Shown piece after piece: positions 1 to 8,621 of a stretch of DNA of 64,000 nt. Below the pieces are notes generated by a model. That model made no database searches and was not told the DNA's origin. It worked only from the letters and a program-made list of their open reading frames with translations. Positions within the stretch are counted from its first letter, which is position 1. The number at the start of each line of letters is the position of its first letter. The stretch is from the NCBI RefSeq assembly GCF_001598695.1, contig NZ_BCZK01000010.1, forward strand, positions 183,596-247,595, in the 5' to 3' direction. The position numbers were made by a program, and so were the translations under genes. This DNA comes from Klebsiella oxytoca NBRC 105695. Its GTDB lineage: Bacteria > Pseudomonadota > Gammaproteobacteria > Enterobacterales > Enterobacteriaceae.

Positions 1-422
1 TGCTGCTGTTGCCCGCCGGAAAGATCGCCCCCGCGCCGCTGCTTCATGCTTTTCAGCACCGGAAACAGCTGATAAATCTCTTCCGGCACCGCGCGCGCGT
101 CGCGGGCGGGAAAGCGGGACAGCCCCATCAGCAGATTCTCCTCAACCGTCAGGCGTGGAAAAATCTCCCGCCCCTGGGGCACGTAGGCGATCCCCGACTG
201 CACCCGCTGGTGCGGTTTACGGTGGGTGATATTCTTCTCCTGCCACAGCACCTCGCCGCTGCGCGCCGGGATCAGCCCCATCAGGCACTTCAGCAAAGTG
301 GTTTTCCCCACCCCGTTGCGTCCGAGCAGGCAGGTGACCTCCCCCTGACGCGCGGCAAAATCGACGCCGCGCAGAATATGGCTGCCGCCATAATATTGAT
401 GTAGTTGATTAACCTGTAGCAT
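1..422 (-). CDS. urtE: Urea ABC transporter ATP-binding subunit UrtE, C-terminus cut by window edge
   Basis: ATPase subunit that powers uptake of urea across the inner membrane, working with UrtD on the UrtBC permease. The visible N-terminal 140 residues contain Walker A GRNGVGKT (residues 34-41), the Q-loop region and the start of the signature LSGGQQQ at the window edge; Walker B lies outside. The ATG at 420-422 is 9 nt downstream of the urtD stop, so it is the last gene of the urtABCDE operon. The LivF-like family is shared with branched-chain amino acid transporters; the urea assignment rests on the five-gene order and on UrtA/UrtB. Confidence 0.9.
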   Translation of the reverse strand, partial: MLQVNQLHQYYGGSHILRGVDFAARQGEVTCLLGRNGVGKTTLLKCLMGLIPARSGEVLWQEKNITHRKPHQRVQSGIAYVPQGREIFPRLTVEENLLMGLSRFPARDARAVPEEIYQLFPVLKSMKQRRGGDLSGGQQQ

Positions 423-431
423 CCGCGCTCC

Positions 432-1229
432 TTAGCGTCCGAGATAAACTTCAATTACCTGTTCGTTGGCCTGCACCTCGCGCAGCGATCCTTCCGCCAG
501 CACCTGTCCCTGATGCAGCACCGTCACCCGGTCGGCGATGGTCTCGACAAAGCCCATATCATGCTCAACCACCATCAGCGAATGCTGACCGGCAAGGGTG
601 CGGAACAGCTCGGCCGTATACTCCGTTTCTGCATCGGTCATCCCGGCTGCGGGCTCGTCCAGCAGCAGCAGATGCGGCTCCTGCACCAGCAGCATGCCGA
701 TCTCAAGAAACTGCTTTTGCCCGTGCGACAGCAGCCCCGCCGGCCGATGGCGTTCGCCCTCCAGGCGCAGCAGGCGCAGGGTTTCGCTGATTCGGTCGGC
801 CTGCTCGCTGTTCAGGCGCGCCCGCAGGCTGGCCCACACCGATTTATCACCTTTCATTGCCAGTTCGAGATTCTCTGCCACCGTCAGCGCCTCAAAGACC
901 GTCGGTTTCTGGAACTTGCGTCCGATCCCCTGCCGGGCGATGGCGATGGGATCGAGGGTCGTTAAGTCCACCGACTGATCGTAAAGCGCCCTGCCGCTCT
1001 GCGGCCGGGTTTTGCCGGTGATGACGTCCATCAGGGTGGTTTTACCGGCGCCGTTCGGCCCAATCACGCAGCGCAGTTCGCCGACGCCAATCTGCAGCGA
1101 CAGGTCGGTCAGCGCCTGAAAACCGTCAAAGTTGACGTTAATCTTTTCCAGCTGCAGCACCGGATCGGTCTGCTCACGAAAACGGTCCGTCGGCAGCTGG
1201 CGGGTAAAGAGCTCTTCATCCGGTTGCAT
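432..1229 (-). CDS. urtD: Urea ABC transporter ATP-binding subunit UrtD
   Basis: LivG-type ATPase of the urea importer, 265 residues. It has Walker A GPNGAGKT (57-64), signature LSHGQKQ (167-173; the usual LSGGQ is altered at the third position, as is common in UrtD) and Walker B LLLLDEP (187-193), followed by the H-loop VVEHDM. An N-terminal extension of about 25 residues precedes the ABC fold. Its start codon shares one base with the urtC stop (TGATG), pointing to translational coupling. It acts at the cytoplasmic face of the inner membrane. Confidence 0.93.
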   Translation of the reverse strand: MQPDEELFTRQLPTDRFREQTDPVLQLEKINVNFDGFQALTDLSLQIGVGELRCVIGPNGAGKTTLMDVITGKTRPQSGRALYDQSVDLTTLDPIAIARQGIGRKFQKPTVFEALTVAENLELAMKGDKSVWASLRARLNSEQADRISETLRLLRLEGERHRPAGLLSHGQKQFLEIGMLLVQEPHLLLLDEPAAGMTDAETEYTAELFRTLAGQHSLMVVEHDMGFVETIADRVTVLHQGQVLAEGSLREVQANEQVIEVYLGR

Positions 1230-2302
1230 CAGCGATCTCCTTTACGCAGCAGGCCAATAACGCCACGCGGTAAAAACAACGTCACGATAATAAAAATCAG
1301 CCCCAGAAACAGCTGCCAGTACTCCGGCATCGCCATGGTAAAGTAGCTCTTCGCGCCGTTGACCAGCCCTGCGCCAAGAACCGGGCCGATTAGGGTTCCA
1401 CGACCGCCCAGCGCCACCCAGATGGCCGCTTCGATAGAGTTGGTTGGCGACATTTCGCTGGGGTTGATGATCCCGACCTGCGGCACGTACAGCGCCCCTG
1501 CCAGGCCGCACAGCACGGCAGAAAGCGTCCAGACCAGCAGCTTAAATCCGCGCGGGTCGTAGCCGCAGAACATCAGGCGGTTTTCAGCATCGCGCACCGC
1601 CGTCAGCACGCGGCCAAATTTGCTTTGCGCCAGCAAATAGCCAATCCACAGAGTGAGCAACAGCAGCAGCACCGTCGCCATAAACAGCGCTGCCCGGGTA
1701 CCAATGGCGGTGACGGGGAAACCGAGCAGCGTGGTAAAGCCGGTAAAGCCGTTATTACCGCCAAAGCCGGTTTCGTTGCGGAAAAAAAGCAGCATTCCGG
1801 CGTAGGTCAGCGCCTGGGTCATGATCGAAAAATAGACGCCTTTGATTTTCGAGCGAAAGGCAAACCAGCCAAACACCAGCGCCAGCAGACCGGGCACCAG
1901 CACCACCAGCAGCATCGCCCAGGCAAAATGCTGGGTGCCCCACCAGAACCACGGCAACTCGCTCCACGATAAAAACGACATAAAGGCCGGTAGTCCGTCG
2001 CCCGCCGCCTGGCGCATCAGATACATGCCCATGGCGTAGCCGCCGAGGGCAAAAAAGATCCCATGGCCAAGCGAGAGCATCCCGGCATAGCCCCAGACTA
2101 AATCCAGCGCGACGGCGACAATAGCGTAGCAGAGGATCTTACCGGTTAGCGTCAGCAGCCAGGCGGAAACCGCCAGCGGATGCGTAGCAGGCAGCAGCGC
2201 CAGAAACGGCATACTCAGCAGGCCCAACAGCAGCAGAATGCCGATCCACCGCAGCGGGCGCGGCGCTTTGCGCGCCAGCGTTAAGGTAACAGGTTGGCTC
2301 AT
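1229..2302 (-). CDS. urtC: Urea ABC transporter permease UrtC
   Basis: LivM-type inner-membrane permease, 357 residues, with about nine to ten hydrophobic segments starting after a basic N-terminus (residues about 15-35). The cytoplasmic loop with GYDPRGFKLLVWTLSA and the GGRGTLIGP stretch near residue 300 are typical of BPD_transp_2 permeases. It pairs with UrtB to form the urea channel. Start and stop overlap both neighbours by one base (TGATG), as in a tightly coupled operon. Confidence 0.93.
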   Translation of the reverse strand: MSQPVTLTLARKAPRPLRWIGILLLLGLLSMPFLALLPATHPLAVSAWLLTLTGKILCYAIVAVALDLVWGYAGMLSLGHGIFFALGGYAMGMYLMRQAAGDGLPAFMSFLSWSELPWFWWGTQHFAWAMLLVVLVPGLLALVFGWFAFRSKIKGVYFSIMTQALTYAGMLLFFRNETGFGGNNGFTGFTTLLGFPVTAIGTRAALFMATVLLLLLTLWIGYLLAQSKFGRVLTAVRDAENRLMFCGYDPRGFKLLVWTLSAVLCGLAGALYVPQVGIINPSEMSPTNSIEAAIWVALGGRGTLIGPVLGAGLVNGAKSYFTMAMPEYWQLFLGLIFIIVTLFLPRGVIGLLRKGDR

Positions 2303-3876
2303 CAGTCAATAACCCTCCCTTTGAGGGCGAACAGTCCCTGAGGACGTTTCTGGATAAACAGGATAATCAGTACCAGTATCAGGATTTTGCCCAGCACGGC
2401 CCCCATTTGCGGCTCAAGGATTTTGTTAAAGATGCCAAGACCAAACGCCGCCGCCACGCTGCCGGCCAGTTGACCGACGCCGCCGAGCACCACCACGAGG
2501 AAGGAGTCGATAATGTAGCCCTGGCCCAGCTCTGGCCCGACGTTGCCGAGCTGCGATAGCGCAACGCCGCCCAGTCCGGCAATACCGGAGCCGAGACCAA
2601 ACGCCAGCATATCGACCCGGCCGGTAGGGACGCCGCAGCAGGCCGCCATCGCGCGGTTCTGCGTCACCGCCCGCACGTTCATCCCCAGGCGGGTTTTGTT
2701 CAGCGTCAACCAGGTGAAGAGCAGCACCAGCAGCACAAAGGCCAGTACCGCCAGACGGTTCCACGGCAGGATAAGATTCGGCAGAACCTGCACGCCGCCG
2801 GAAAGCCACGCCGGATTGGCGACCTCGACGTTCTGCGCACCAAACAGCATCCGCACCAGCTGGATCAGCATCAGGCTGATCCCCCAGGTGGCCAGCAGCG
2901 TCTCCAGCGGGCGACCGTAGAGATGACGGATCACGGTGCGCTCCAGCGCCATGCCGATCCCGCCGGCAATCAGAAACGCCACCGGCAGCGCAATCAGCGG
3001 ATAGAAGGCCAGCCACTGCGGGGCCAGCTGCGCCAGCGCCTGCTGAACCAGCCAGCAGCTGTAGGCGCCAATCATCAGCATTTCGCCGTGGGCCATGTTG
3101 ATGACCCCCAGCAGTCCGTAGGTGATCGCCAGGCCGAGCGCGGCGAGCAGCAGGACAGAGCCGAGGGAGAGGCCCATAAACGCCTGTCCGAGCAGATCGC
3201 CCAGCAGCAGGCGGTGCTGGATTTTGCTCAGGCTCTCCTGCGCCGCCGCGCGGATCGCCGGGTCTGGCTCATGCCGGGCGTCGGTATAAGGCGTCAGCAG
3301 CGCCTGGGTTTCCGGGTCGCCTGAGTGACCGAGCCGTTCAATGGCCGCCAGCCTCTGCGCAGGCTGCGGACTGGTTAGCTGCAGACGAGCAAGCGCAATT
3401 TCCAGCAGCGATTTGACCGCGCCGTCGGTTTCCGCCGTCAGGCGCTGCTGTAACAGGCCCGCCATTTCTGGCGTCGCTTCGCGCTGGAGGATTTTTGCCG
3501 CAGAGGCCCTTTCCGTGACGTTGTCACTGACCAGCTGATGCGTGGCCAGCGCCCCTGCCGCGAGGTTACGCAGACGATTGGTCAGGCGTACCGGTTTTAT
3601 TGTTCCTTCGGGAGCCGCAACCGCGCCCAGCGCCAGTAGCTTATCACCCTGCTTGCTGAACGCATGACCGCGACTATCCGATTGTAATGTCTCGCTTTTC
3701 AGCGCCCTTAGCAGCGGTAAACGCGGCGCTGCAGGCGCGACGGCCCACTGCTCAAGCAGCAGCGCCTGTTGGCTGCGGGTGGCTGCCACGAAATCGTCGG
3801 CGTCGGCTGCCTGCGCCCGCCACGGCATCAATACCAGCAGCAGCGCAAAATAACTCATAAGGCGCAATGGGTTCAT
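2302..3876 (-). CDS. urtB: Urea ABC transporter permease UrtB
   Basis: LivH-type permease, 524 residues. This is longer than LivH because UrtB carries an N-terminal periplasmic domain: a signal peptide (about 1-23, ending AQA), then about 200 residues of helical repeat-like sequence rich in Ala/Leu/Gln, then the membrane domain from about residue 225 with the motif INMAHGEMLMIGAY. That extended N-terminus is characteristic of UrtB and supports a urea rather than amino-acid transporter. It ends ...RVID, with its TGA overlapping the urtC ATG. Confidence 0.93.
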   Translation of the reverse strand: MNPLRLMSYFALLLVLMPWRAQAADADDFVAATRSQQALLLEQWAVAPAAPRLPLLRALKSETLQSDSRGHAFSKQGDKLLALGAVAAPEGTIKPVRLTNRLRNLAAGALATHQLVSDNVTERASAAKILQREATPEMAGLLQQRLTAETDGAVKSLLEIALARLQLTSPQPAQRLAAIERLGHSGDPETQALLTPYTDARHEPDPAIRAAAQESLSKIQHRLLLGDLLGQAFMGLSLGSVLLLAALGLAITYGLLGVINMAHGEMLMIGAYSCWLVQQALAQLAPQWLAFYPLIALPVAFLIAGGIGMALERTVIRHLYGRPLETLLATWGISLMLIQLVRMLFGAQNVEVANPAWLSGGVQVLPNLILPWNRLAVLAFVLLVLLFTWLTLNKTRLGMNVRAVTQNRAMAACCGVPTGRVDMLAFGLGSGIAGLGGVALSQLGNVGPELGQGYIIDSFLVVVLGGVGQLAGSVAAAFGLGIFNKILEPQMGAVLGKILILVLIILFIQKRPQGLFALKGRVID

Positions 3877-3957
3877 GGTGGTCCTCCTTACCCGGGAAAT
3901 CGGGCCGTGCCCGAACGACAGAATCCGTCACCCCGGCTTAGCGCCGGGGTTCAACGT

Positions 3958-5229
3958 TTAGTTACTGGCGCTTTTTACCGGGTGATCCGGTTTTTTGTCG
4001 TTTCCGGCGATCCACGGGCTCCACGGCTGGGCGCGAACGGGTGCTTCAGTCTGCCAGACCACGTTAAACTGGCCGTTGCTTTCGATTTCACCGATCATGA
4101 CCGGTTTATGCAGGTGATGGTTGGTCGCATCCATCGTCAGGGTGAAGCCCGACGGCGCTTTAAAGGTCTGACCGGCCATGGCTTCCCGAACTTTATCGAC
4201 ATCGGTGGTCCCCGCTTTGGTTACCGCCTGGGCCCACATATGCAGACCGACCCAGGTTGCTTCCATCGGATCGTTGGTGACCACACTATCCGCGTTCGGC
4301 AGCTTATGCGCTTTGGCCCAGGCGCGATAATCGGCGACAAACTGTTTGTTGGTAGGGTTATCCACGGATTCGAAGTAGTTCCACGCCGCGAGATTGCCCA
4401 CCAGCGGTTTGGTATCAATCCCGCGCAGCTCCTCTTCACCCACCGAGAAGGCCACTACCGGAACATCGGTCGCTTTTAGCCCCTGGTTAGCCAGCTCTTT
4501 ATAGAACGGAACGTTGGAATCACCGTTGATCGTGGAAACCACCGCCGTTTTACCGCCGGCGGAAAACTTCTTAATGTTGGCGACGATGGTCTGGTAATCG
4601 CTATAGCCGAACGGGGTATAGACCTCTTCGATGTCTTTATCCTGAATGCCTTTGGCGTGCAGGAACGCGCGGAGAATTTTGTTGGTGGTGCGCGGATAAA
4701 CGTAGTCGGTACCCAGCAGGAAGAAGCGCTTCGCCCCGCCGCCGTCTTCGCTCAGCAGATATTCCACCGCCGGGATAGCCTGTTGATTCGGCGCTGCGCC
4801 GGTGTAGAAGACGTTCGGCGACATCTCCTCGCCTTCATACTGTACCGGGTAGAAAAGCAGGCCGTTCAGCTCTTCAAATACCGGCAGAACCGATTTGCGC
4901 GACACCGAGGTCCAGCAGCCGAACACCGCCGCGACCTTATCCTGCGTAAGCAGCTGACGCGCCTTTTCCGCAAACAGCGGCCAGTTTGAGGCCGGGTCAA
5001 CGACCACCGGCTCCAGCTTTTTACCCAGCACGCCCCCTTTGGCGTTAATGTCGTCGATCGCCATCAGGGCGACCTCTTTAAGCGGGGTTTCGGAAATCGC
5101 CATCGTCCCGGAGAGCGAATGCATAATCCCGACTTTGATGGTGTCGGCGGCGTATACCTGCAAGGAGAAGCCCATGCTGATAACAGAGGCGGAGAGAGCA
5201 AAAGCTTTTAATAGTGTTCGACGCTGCAT
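3958..5229 (-). CDS. urtA: Urea ABC transporter periplasmic binding protein UrtA
   Basis: Type-I periplasmic binding protein that captures urea, about 423 residues. The start chosen is the ATG at 5227-5229, preceded by AGGAG seven bases away; the open frame extends 24 codons further upstream without a better start. Residues 1-26 form a signal peptide (MQRRTLLKAFALSASVISMG..., cleaved near VYA-AD). The mature part begins TIKVGIMHSLSGTMAISE, the usual UrtA ligand-domain opening. First gene of the operon; an 81-nt gap to urtB. The upstream region carries a sigma-54 promoter, fitting nitrogen control. Confidence 0.95.
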   Translation of the reverse strand: MQRRTLLKAFALSASVISMGFSLQVYAADTIKVGIMHSLSGTMAISETPLKEVALMAIDDINAKGGVLGKKLEPVVVDPASNWPLFAEKARQLLTQDKVAAVFGCWTSVSRKSVLPVFEELNGLLFYPVQYEGEEMSPNVFYTGAAPNQQAIPAVEYLLSEDGGGAKRFFLLGTDYVYPRTTNKILRAFLHAKGIQDKDIEEVYTPFGYSDYQTIVANIKKFSAGGKTAVVSTINGDSNVPFYKELANQGLKATDVPVVAFSVGEEELRGIDTKPLVGNLAAWNYFESVDNPTNKQFVADYRAWAKAHKLPNADSVVTNDPMEATWVGLHMWAQAVTKAGTTDVDKVREAMAGQTFKAPSGFTLTMDATNHHLHKPVMIGEIESNGQFNVVWQTEAPVRAQPWSPWIAGNDKKPDHPVKSASN

Positions 5230-5290
5230 GTGTGTCACTCCTGAATAGCGCAAAAACAAAAATGAATTAACGACTAACCGGAAGTGATAA

Positions 5291-5306
5291 GGCAAAAACA
5301 ATGCCA
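5291..5306 (-). promoter_or_regulatory. Sigma-54 (RpoN) promoter of urtA
   Basis: On the minus strand the sequence TGGCATTGTTTTTGCC has the -24 GG and -12 GC dinucleotides exactly ten bases apart and matches TGGCAC-N5-TTGC with one change in the -24 box. It lies about 60-75 bases upstream of the urtA ATG. Sigma-54 control is expected for urea uptake under nitrogen limitation. Not tested; the match is by eye. Confidence 0.7.
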
Positions 5307-5363
5307 GCTTTTGCAGGGGCGTGAAAGCGTGATGAACCAGACGGGAAAAGCGAAGCGACGGGC

Positions 5364-5390
5364 AGCGTTGCCTTAAAATAGTGCAACGCT
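5364..5390. promoter_or_regulatory. Inverted repeat upstream of the urtA sigma-54 promoter, possible NtrC site
   Basis: Arms AGCGTTGC (5364-5371) and GCAACGCT (5383-5390) form a perfect 8-bp inverted repeat. It includes a TTGCAC...GGCAA core resembling NtrC sites (TGCAC-N5-GGTGCA type) with one weak half. It lies about 60-100 bases upstream of the -24 element, the usual enhancer distance. It is also just downstream of the metE-like gene on the minus strand, so a termination role is possible, although no T-run follows. Confidence 0.4.
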
Positions 5391-5404
5391 GCGCTATAAA
5401 AGCG

Positions 5405-6508
5405 TTACCAGACCTGAGCGGCGATACCGGTGACCAGACGGACCTTGTCCCACTGCTGGGCTTCCGTCAGCGAGTTCCCCTCTTCGGTAGAGGCAAAACC
5501 GCATTGCGGGCTAAGGCAAATTTGCTCCAGCGGGACGTACTGCGCCGCCTCCCGCAAACGCGCCTTCACGCCTTCCGGGTTTTCCAGCTCGCCATTTTTA
5601 GTGGTGATCAGACCCAGCACCACCTGCTGATGGCCAGGGCGGATAAAGCGCAGCGGCGCGAAGTCGCCGGAACGGTCGTTATCGTACTCCAGGAAGAAGG
5701 CATCGATGTTCACTCCACCGAACAGCACTTCGGCAACCGGCTCGTACCCGCCCTCGGATATCCAGGTTGAACGGAAGTTACCGCGGCATACGTGCAGACC
5801 AACGGTCAGATCCTGCGGTTTTCCCTCGAGGGCCTGATTCAGCACGCGGGCATAGATGCGCGCCAGCTCATCGGGATCTTCGCCGCGATCGCGTACCTGC
5901 TGGCGCTGTTCATCGGAGCACAGATAGGCCCAGACGGTGTCATCAAGCTGTAAATAGCGGCAGCCCGCATCGTAGAAGGCGCGGATGGCATCGCGCCAGG
6001 TGGTCGCCAGATCGTCGAAATAGTCAGCGAGGTCCGGATAAACCGTCGCGTCAATATCTTTGCGCCCGCCGCGGAAGTGTAAAACGCTTGGGCTGGGGAT
6101 GGTCATTTTCGGCTGCGCGCTGCCGCTGATGCTCTTCAGATAGCGAAAATCCTCCAGCATCGGGTGATCGCCAAAGGCCAGTTTACCGGTGACGCGTACC
6201 CCGTGCGCTTTGGTCTGTACCCCGTTGAACTGGATACCCTTTTCGGAATCGTAGCGTTCGACGCCCTGCAAGCCGTCAAAGAAATCAAAGTGCCACCACG
6301 CGCGGCGGAACTCACCGTCGGTCACCACGTGCAGCCCGCACTCGCACTGCTGCTGCACCAGATGACGAATAGCTTCATTTTCTATCTGCCGTAGCTGCTG
6401 CGCGTCAATAGCGCCTGCAGCCAGCTGTTGGCGAGCCTGTTTGATGGCGTCCGGACGTAAAAAACTGCCGACGATATCTGCGCGGAACGGGGCCTGATGA
6501 CGTTGCAT
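5405..6508 (-). CDS. MetE C-terminal-type methyltransferase (5-methyltetrahydropteroyltriglutamate-homocysteine methyltransferase family)
   Basis: 367-residue protein with a single MetE C-terminal (catalytic) barrel and no N-terminal MetE half (full MetE is about 750 residues). The zinc ligands are present: His239 and Cys241 in GLHVCRGN, Glu274 in FFLEYDND, Cys336 in SPQCGFAS. It resembles the YxjG/YxjH group of short MetE homologues. It likely transfers a methyl group to homocysteine; the methyl donor is unknown. Transcribed alone; the upstream region carries tandem MetJ-like boxes, tying it to methionine metabolism. Start ATG at 6506-6508. Confidence 0.85.
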   Translation of the reverse strand: MQRHQAPFRADIVGSFLRPDAIKQARQQLAAGAIDAQQLRQIENEAIRHLVQQQCECGLHVVTDGEFRRAWWHFDFFDGLQGVERYDSEKGIQFNGVQTKAHGVRVTGKLAFGDHPMLEDFRYLKSISGSAQPKMTIPSPSVLHFRGGRKDIDATVYPDLADYFDDLATTWRDAIRAFYDAGCRYLQLDDTVWAYLCSDEQRQQVRDRGEDPDELARIYARVLNQALEGKPQDLTVGLHVCRGNFRSTWISEGGYEPVAEVLFGGVNIDAFFLEYDNDRSGDFAPLRFIRPGHQQVVLGLITTKNGELENPEGVKARLREAAQYVPLEQICLSPQCGFASTEEGNSLTEAQQWDKVRLVTGIAAQVW

Positions 6509-6571
6509 GGTGTCTCCTTAGCGGCGGGCAAGGTTAATTGCCCACCGTGATAGTTCATTATTTGAATATTT

Positions 6572-6603
6572 AGACTTCTGGATGTCTATATGTCCAGATA
6601 CTG
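6572..6603. promoter_or_regulatory. Tandem MetJ-like operator (met boxes)
   Basis: Four consecutive 8-mers in register resemble AGACGTCT: AGACTTCT (7/8), GGATGTCT (6/8), ATATGTCC (5/8) and AGATACTG (weaker). They lie about 65-95 bases upstream of the MetE-like gene at 5405-6508. Tandem 8-bp repeats are the standard MetJ architecture. Confidence 0.6.
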
Positions 6604-6657
6604 TCATGCAGACGATTCATCGGCAAACGAGAATAATTCATGGCACATGAAATAAAT

Positions 6658-7050
6658 TCATTTTGCGAAAGGTAGCCCTTCATCTTCCCAGCCTGTCAGG
6701 CCGCCGAGCATCATTTTTACCGGACGTCCCAGCAGCGCCAGCTTCATGGCGGCAACATCTGCTCCGTTGCAATGCGGCCCGGCGCAGTAAACCACAAACA
6801 GCGTATCCTCAGGCCACTGCGCCATTCGGGTTGCATCAATTTGTCGGTGCGGTAAATGCAGGGCCCCCGGCAGATGACGACGGGCAAAGGTTTCCTCACT
6901 GCCGACGACATGTAGCAGAACAAAATCCACGTCTTCTTCGCGCATCGCGCTGTAGACATCGGCGCAGTCAGTTTCGAGGCTTAGCTTATGACGAAACCAG
7001 GCGGCGGCATCGGTAGAGCTGGCGGGGGTAATCGCGGTTACAACACTCAT
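6658..7050 (-). CDS. Rhodanese-like domain protein
   Basis: 130 residues with one rhodanese fold. The active-site loop contains Cys in VVYCAGPHCNGAD (about residues 85-97), and the family ending GGLTGWEDEGLPF is present. A thiosulfate/sulfur transferase or persulfide carrier role is known for the family; the donor and acceptor here are unknown. Divergent from ftrA with 67 bp between start codons, a pairing that suggests FtrA controls it. Start ATG at 7048-7050 with a GGAGAA stretch upstream. Confidence 0.88.
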   Translation of the reverse strand: MSVVTAITPASSTDAAAWFRHKLSLETDCADVYSAMREEDVDFVLLHVVGSEETFARRHLPGALHLPHRQIDATRMAQWPEDTLFVVYCAGPHCNGADVAAMKLALLGRPVKMMLGGLTGWEDEGLPFAK

Positions 7051-7117
7051 GGCATCTTCTCCTTGTCTGTGGTACCACTACTTTAATTAACCGCCTGCAC
7101 GACATCTGCCGATAACC

Positions 7118-8128
7118 ATGACTGAAAACGCTGAAATCATGACAACCCCATCCGTGACGTTGTCACGCCACCGGGTGGTTGCCCTCGCCTACGATGGCCT
7201 GTGTACCTTTGAATTTGGCGTCGCGGTAGAGATCTTCGGCCTGCCGCGTCCGGAAATGGGCGAGCGCTGGTATCGTTTCGCCGTGGCCGCGGTGGATGAA
7301 GGCGAGCTGCGGGCAACCGGCGGGATACGTCTGATGACCGACGGCGGCATGTCGTTGTTAAGCGAAGCGGACACGATCGTAGTGCCCGGCTGGCGCAGTA
7401 TCGATTCCCCTGTGCCGCCTGACCTGTGCCAGGCATTGGTTGCCGCCTATGCGCGGGGCTGCCGGATAATTTCGATCTGCTCCGGGGTGTTCGTTCTGGC
7501 CGCTGCCGGGTTGCTTAACGGCCGCCAGGCGACCACCCACTGGCGCTACACCGATCAGCTGCGGGCGCGTTTTCCGCTGATTGAAGTCATTGATGACGTG
7601 CTGTACGTCGGCGCTGAGGGCGTGATGACCTCCGCAGGCAGCGCCGCAGGAATCGATTTATGTCTGCATCTGGTGCGCGAGGACTTCGGTATTGATGCGG
7701 CGAATATTGTCGCGCGGCGTTTAGTGGTGTCCCCCCATCGCGACGGCGGACAGGCGCAGCAGATTGTTCGGCCGGTAGCCAAAGCGCGAGAAAGCCAGCG
7801 ACTCGGACTATTATTCGATTTTCTGCACCAGAATCTCGCCGCCAACCATACCGTGGCATCGCTGGCGGAAAGAGCCGGTATGGGCTCACGGACCTTTTTA
7901 CGCCGTTTTGAAGACGCTACCGGTAAAACCCCTGCCCGCTGGCTGCTTGATGAGCGACTGCTGCGCGCGACCCAGCATTTAACCCACAGCCGCCTGAGCG
8001 TTGAGCAGATTGCCGAGCTTTGCGGTTTCGCGAATGCCAGCACCCTGCGCCATCACTTCCGCCAGCAGTATGCGCTTAGCCCGTTGCAGTATCGAAAGAC
8101 AATGCAGAGTGAAACAAACCGAGCGTAA
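7118..8128 (+). CDS. ftrA: AraC-family transcriptional regulator FtrA (GlxA type)
   Basis: 336 residues in two parts: an N-terminal DJ-1/PfpI-like domain (about 20-190, with the elbow motif SICSGVFVLAAAGLL) and a C-terminal AraC double helix-turn-helix (about 230-330, ending HHFRQQYALSPLQYRK). The Cys in the elbow is kept, but such regulators are not proteases. Divergent from the rhodanese gene and probably its regulator. No strong ribosome site; an alternative ATG lies at 7139. The 3' end of this gene recurs as a decayed fragment at 8906-9010. Confidence 0.85.
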   Translation: MTENAEIMTTPSVTLSRHRVVALAYDGLCTFEFGVAVEIFGLPRPEMGERWYRFAVAAVDEGELRATGGIRLMTDGGMSLLSEADTIVVPGWRSIDSPVPPDLCQALVAAYARGCRIISICSGVFVLAAAGLLNGRQATTHWRYTDQLRARFPLIEVIDDVLYVGAEGVMTSAGSAAGIDLCLHLVREDFGIDAANIVARRLVVSPHRDGGQAQQIVRPVAKARESQRLGLLFDFLHQNLAANHTVASLAERAGMGSRTFLRRFEDATGKTPARWLLDERLLRATQHLTHSRLSVEQIAELCGFANASTLRHHFRQQYALSPLQYRKTMQSETNRA

Positions 8129-8421
8129 TTTATCAGCGATATTGTCGCTCGGAGGAATGTGGTAAGTGATTGTTTTGCTGGCTCTGTTACTTCACGTGTC
8201 ATCTTAGATACGCGCATATCGCTAGTGCGAGACACTGGGCCGTCAATTCATATTCTATGGCCAGTGAACGATAAGCCTGGCCGGAAAAATCGTGCCGGCA
8301 TATTGATACCGGCCGAAAGCGACTACGCGGTTATTCATTCAAAGGCAATGTGAAAACCACCGCAATTGTCGTCGTCTTTTATCGATATAAATCAGTCTGC
8401 GGAGATGAGCTTAAAAGAAAT

Positions 8422-8450
8422 AAACCGCCCGAAATATAAGGCGGTTTTTT
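8422..8450 (+). terminator. Rho-independent terminator between ftrA and the small ORFs
   Basis: Stem AAACCGCC (8422-8429) / GGCGGTTT (8440-8447) with a 10-base loop, then a T-run to 8450 on the plus strand. It could end the ftrA transcript, though 290 bp downstream of it, and may act weakly on the convergent small ORFs. The 8129-8421 stretch before it shows no supported gene. Confidence 0.75.
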
Positions 8451-8467
8451 GAATATCCAGACAGCCG

Positions 8468-8593
8468 TTATTTAATGACATCCGGGTCTTCAGGGACTAC
8501 CGGATCGTTTACGTCCGGACTTTCAGGTAAATCTTCGTCAGGTAAAGGGTCAGTACCCGGTAGCGGTTCAGTAATATCTGGGCGTTCTACCAT
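8468..8593 (-). CDS. Small Asp/Pro-rich acidic protein, 41 residues
   Basis: Unrecognised. The ATG at 8591-8593 has a perfect AGGAGG five bases upstream, which favours this start over the longer open frame that reaches 8659. The product is strongly acidic and built from Pro-Asp/Pro-Glu repeats (PDITEPLPGTDPLPDEDLPE...PEDPDVIK), so probably disordered, with no signal peptide or membrane segment. It follows the lysine-rich 33-residue ORF by 28 bases on the same strand, so the two are likely cotranscribed. Confidence 0.6.
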   Translation of the reverse strand: MVERPDITEPLPGTDPLPDEDLPESPDVNDPVVPEDPDVIK

Positions 8594-8621
8594 AATGCCT
8601 CCTAAACAACGTGTGAAAGGG

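Noticed and set aside
3769..4479. 236-codon plus-strand frame across urtA/urtB
   Set aside because: Antisense to two clear transporter genes, with no ribosome site; a GC-rich shadow frame.
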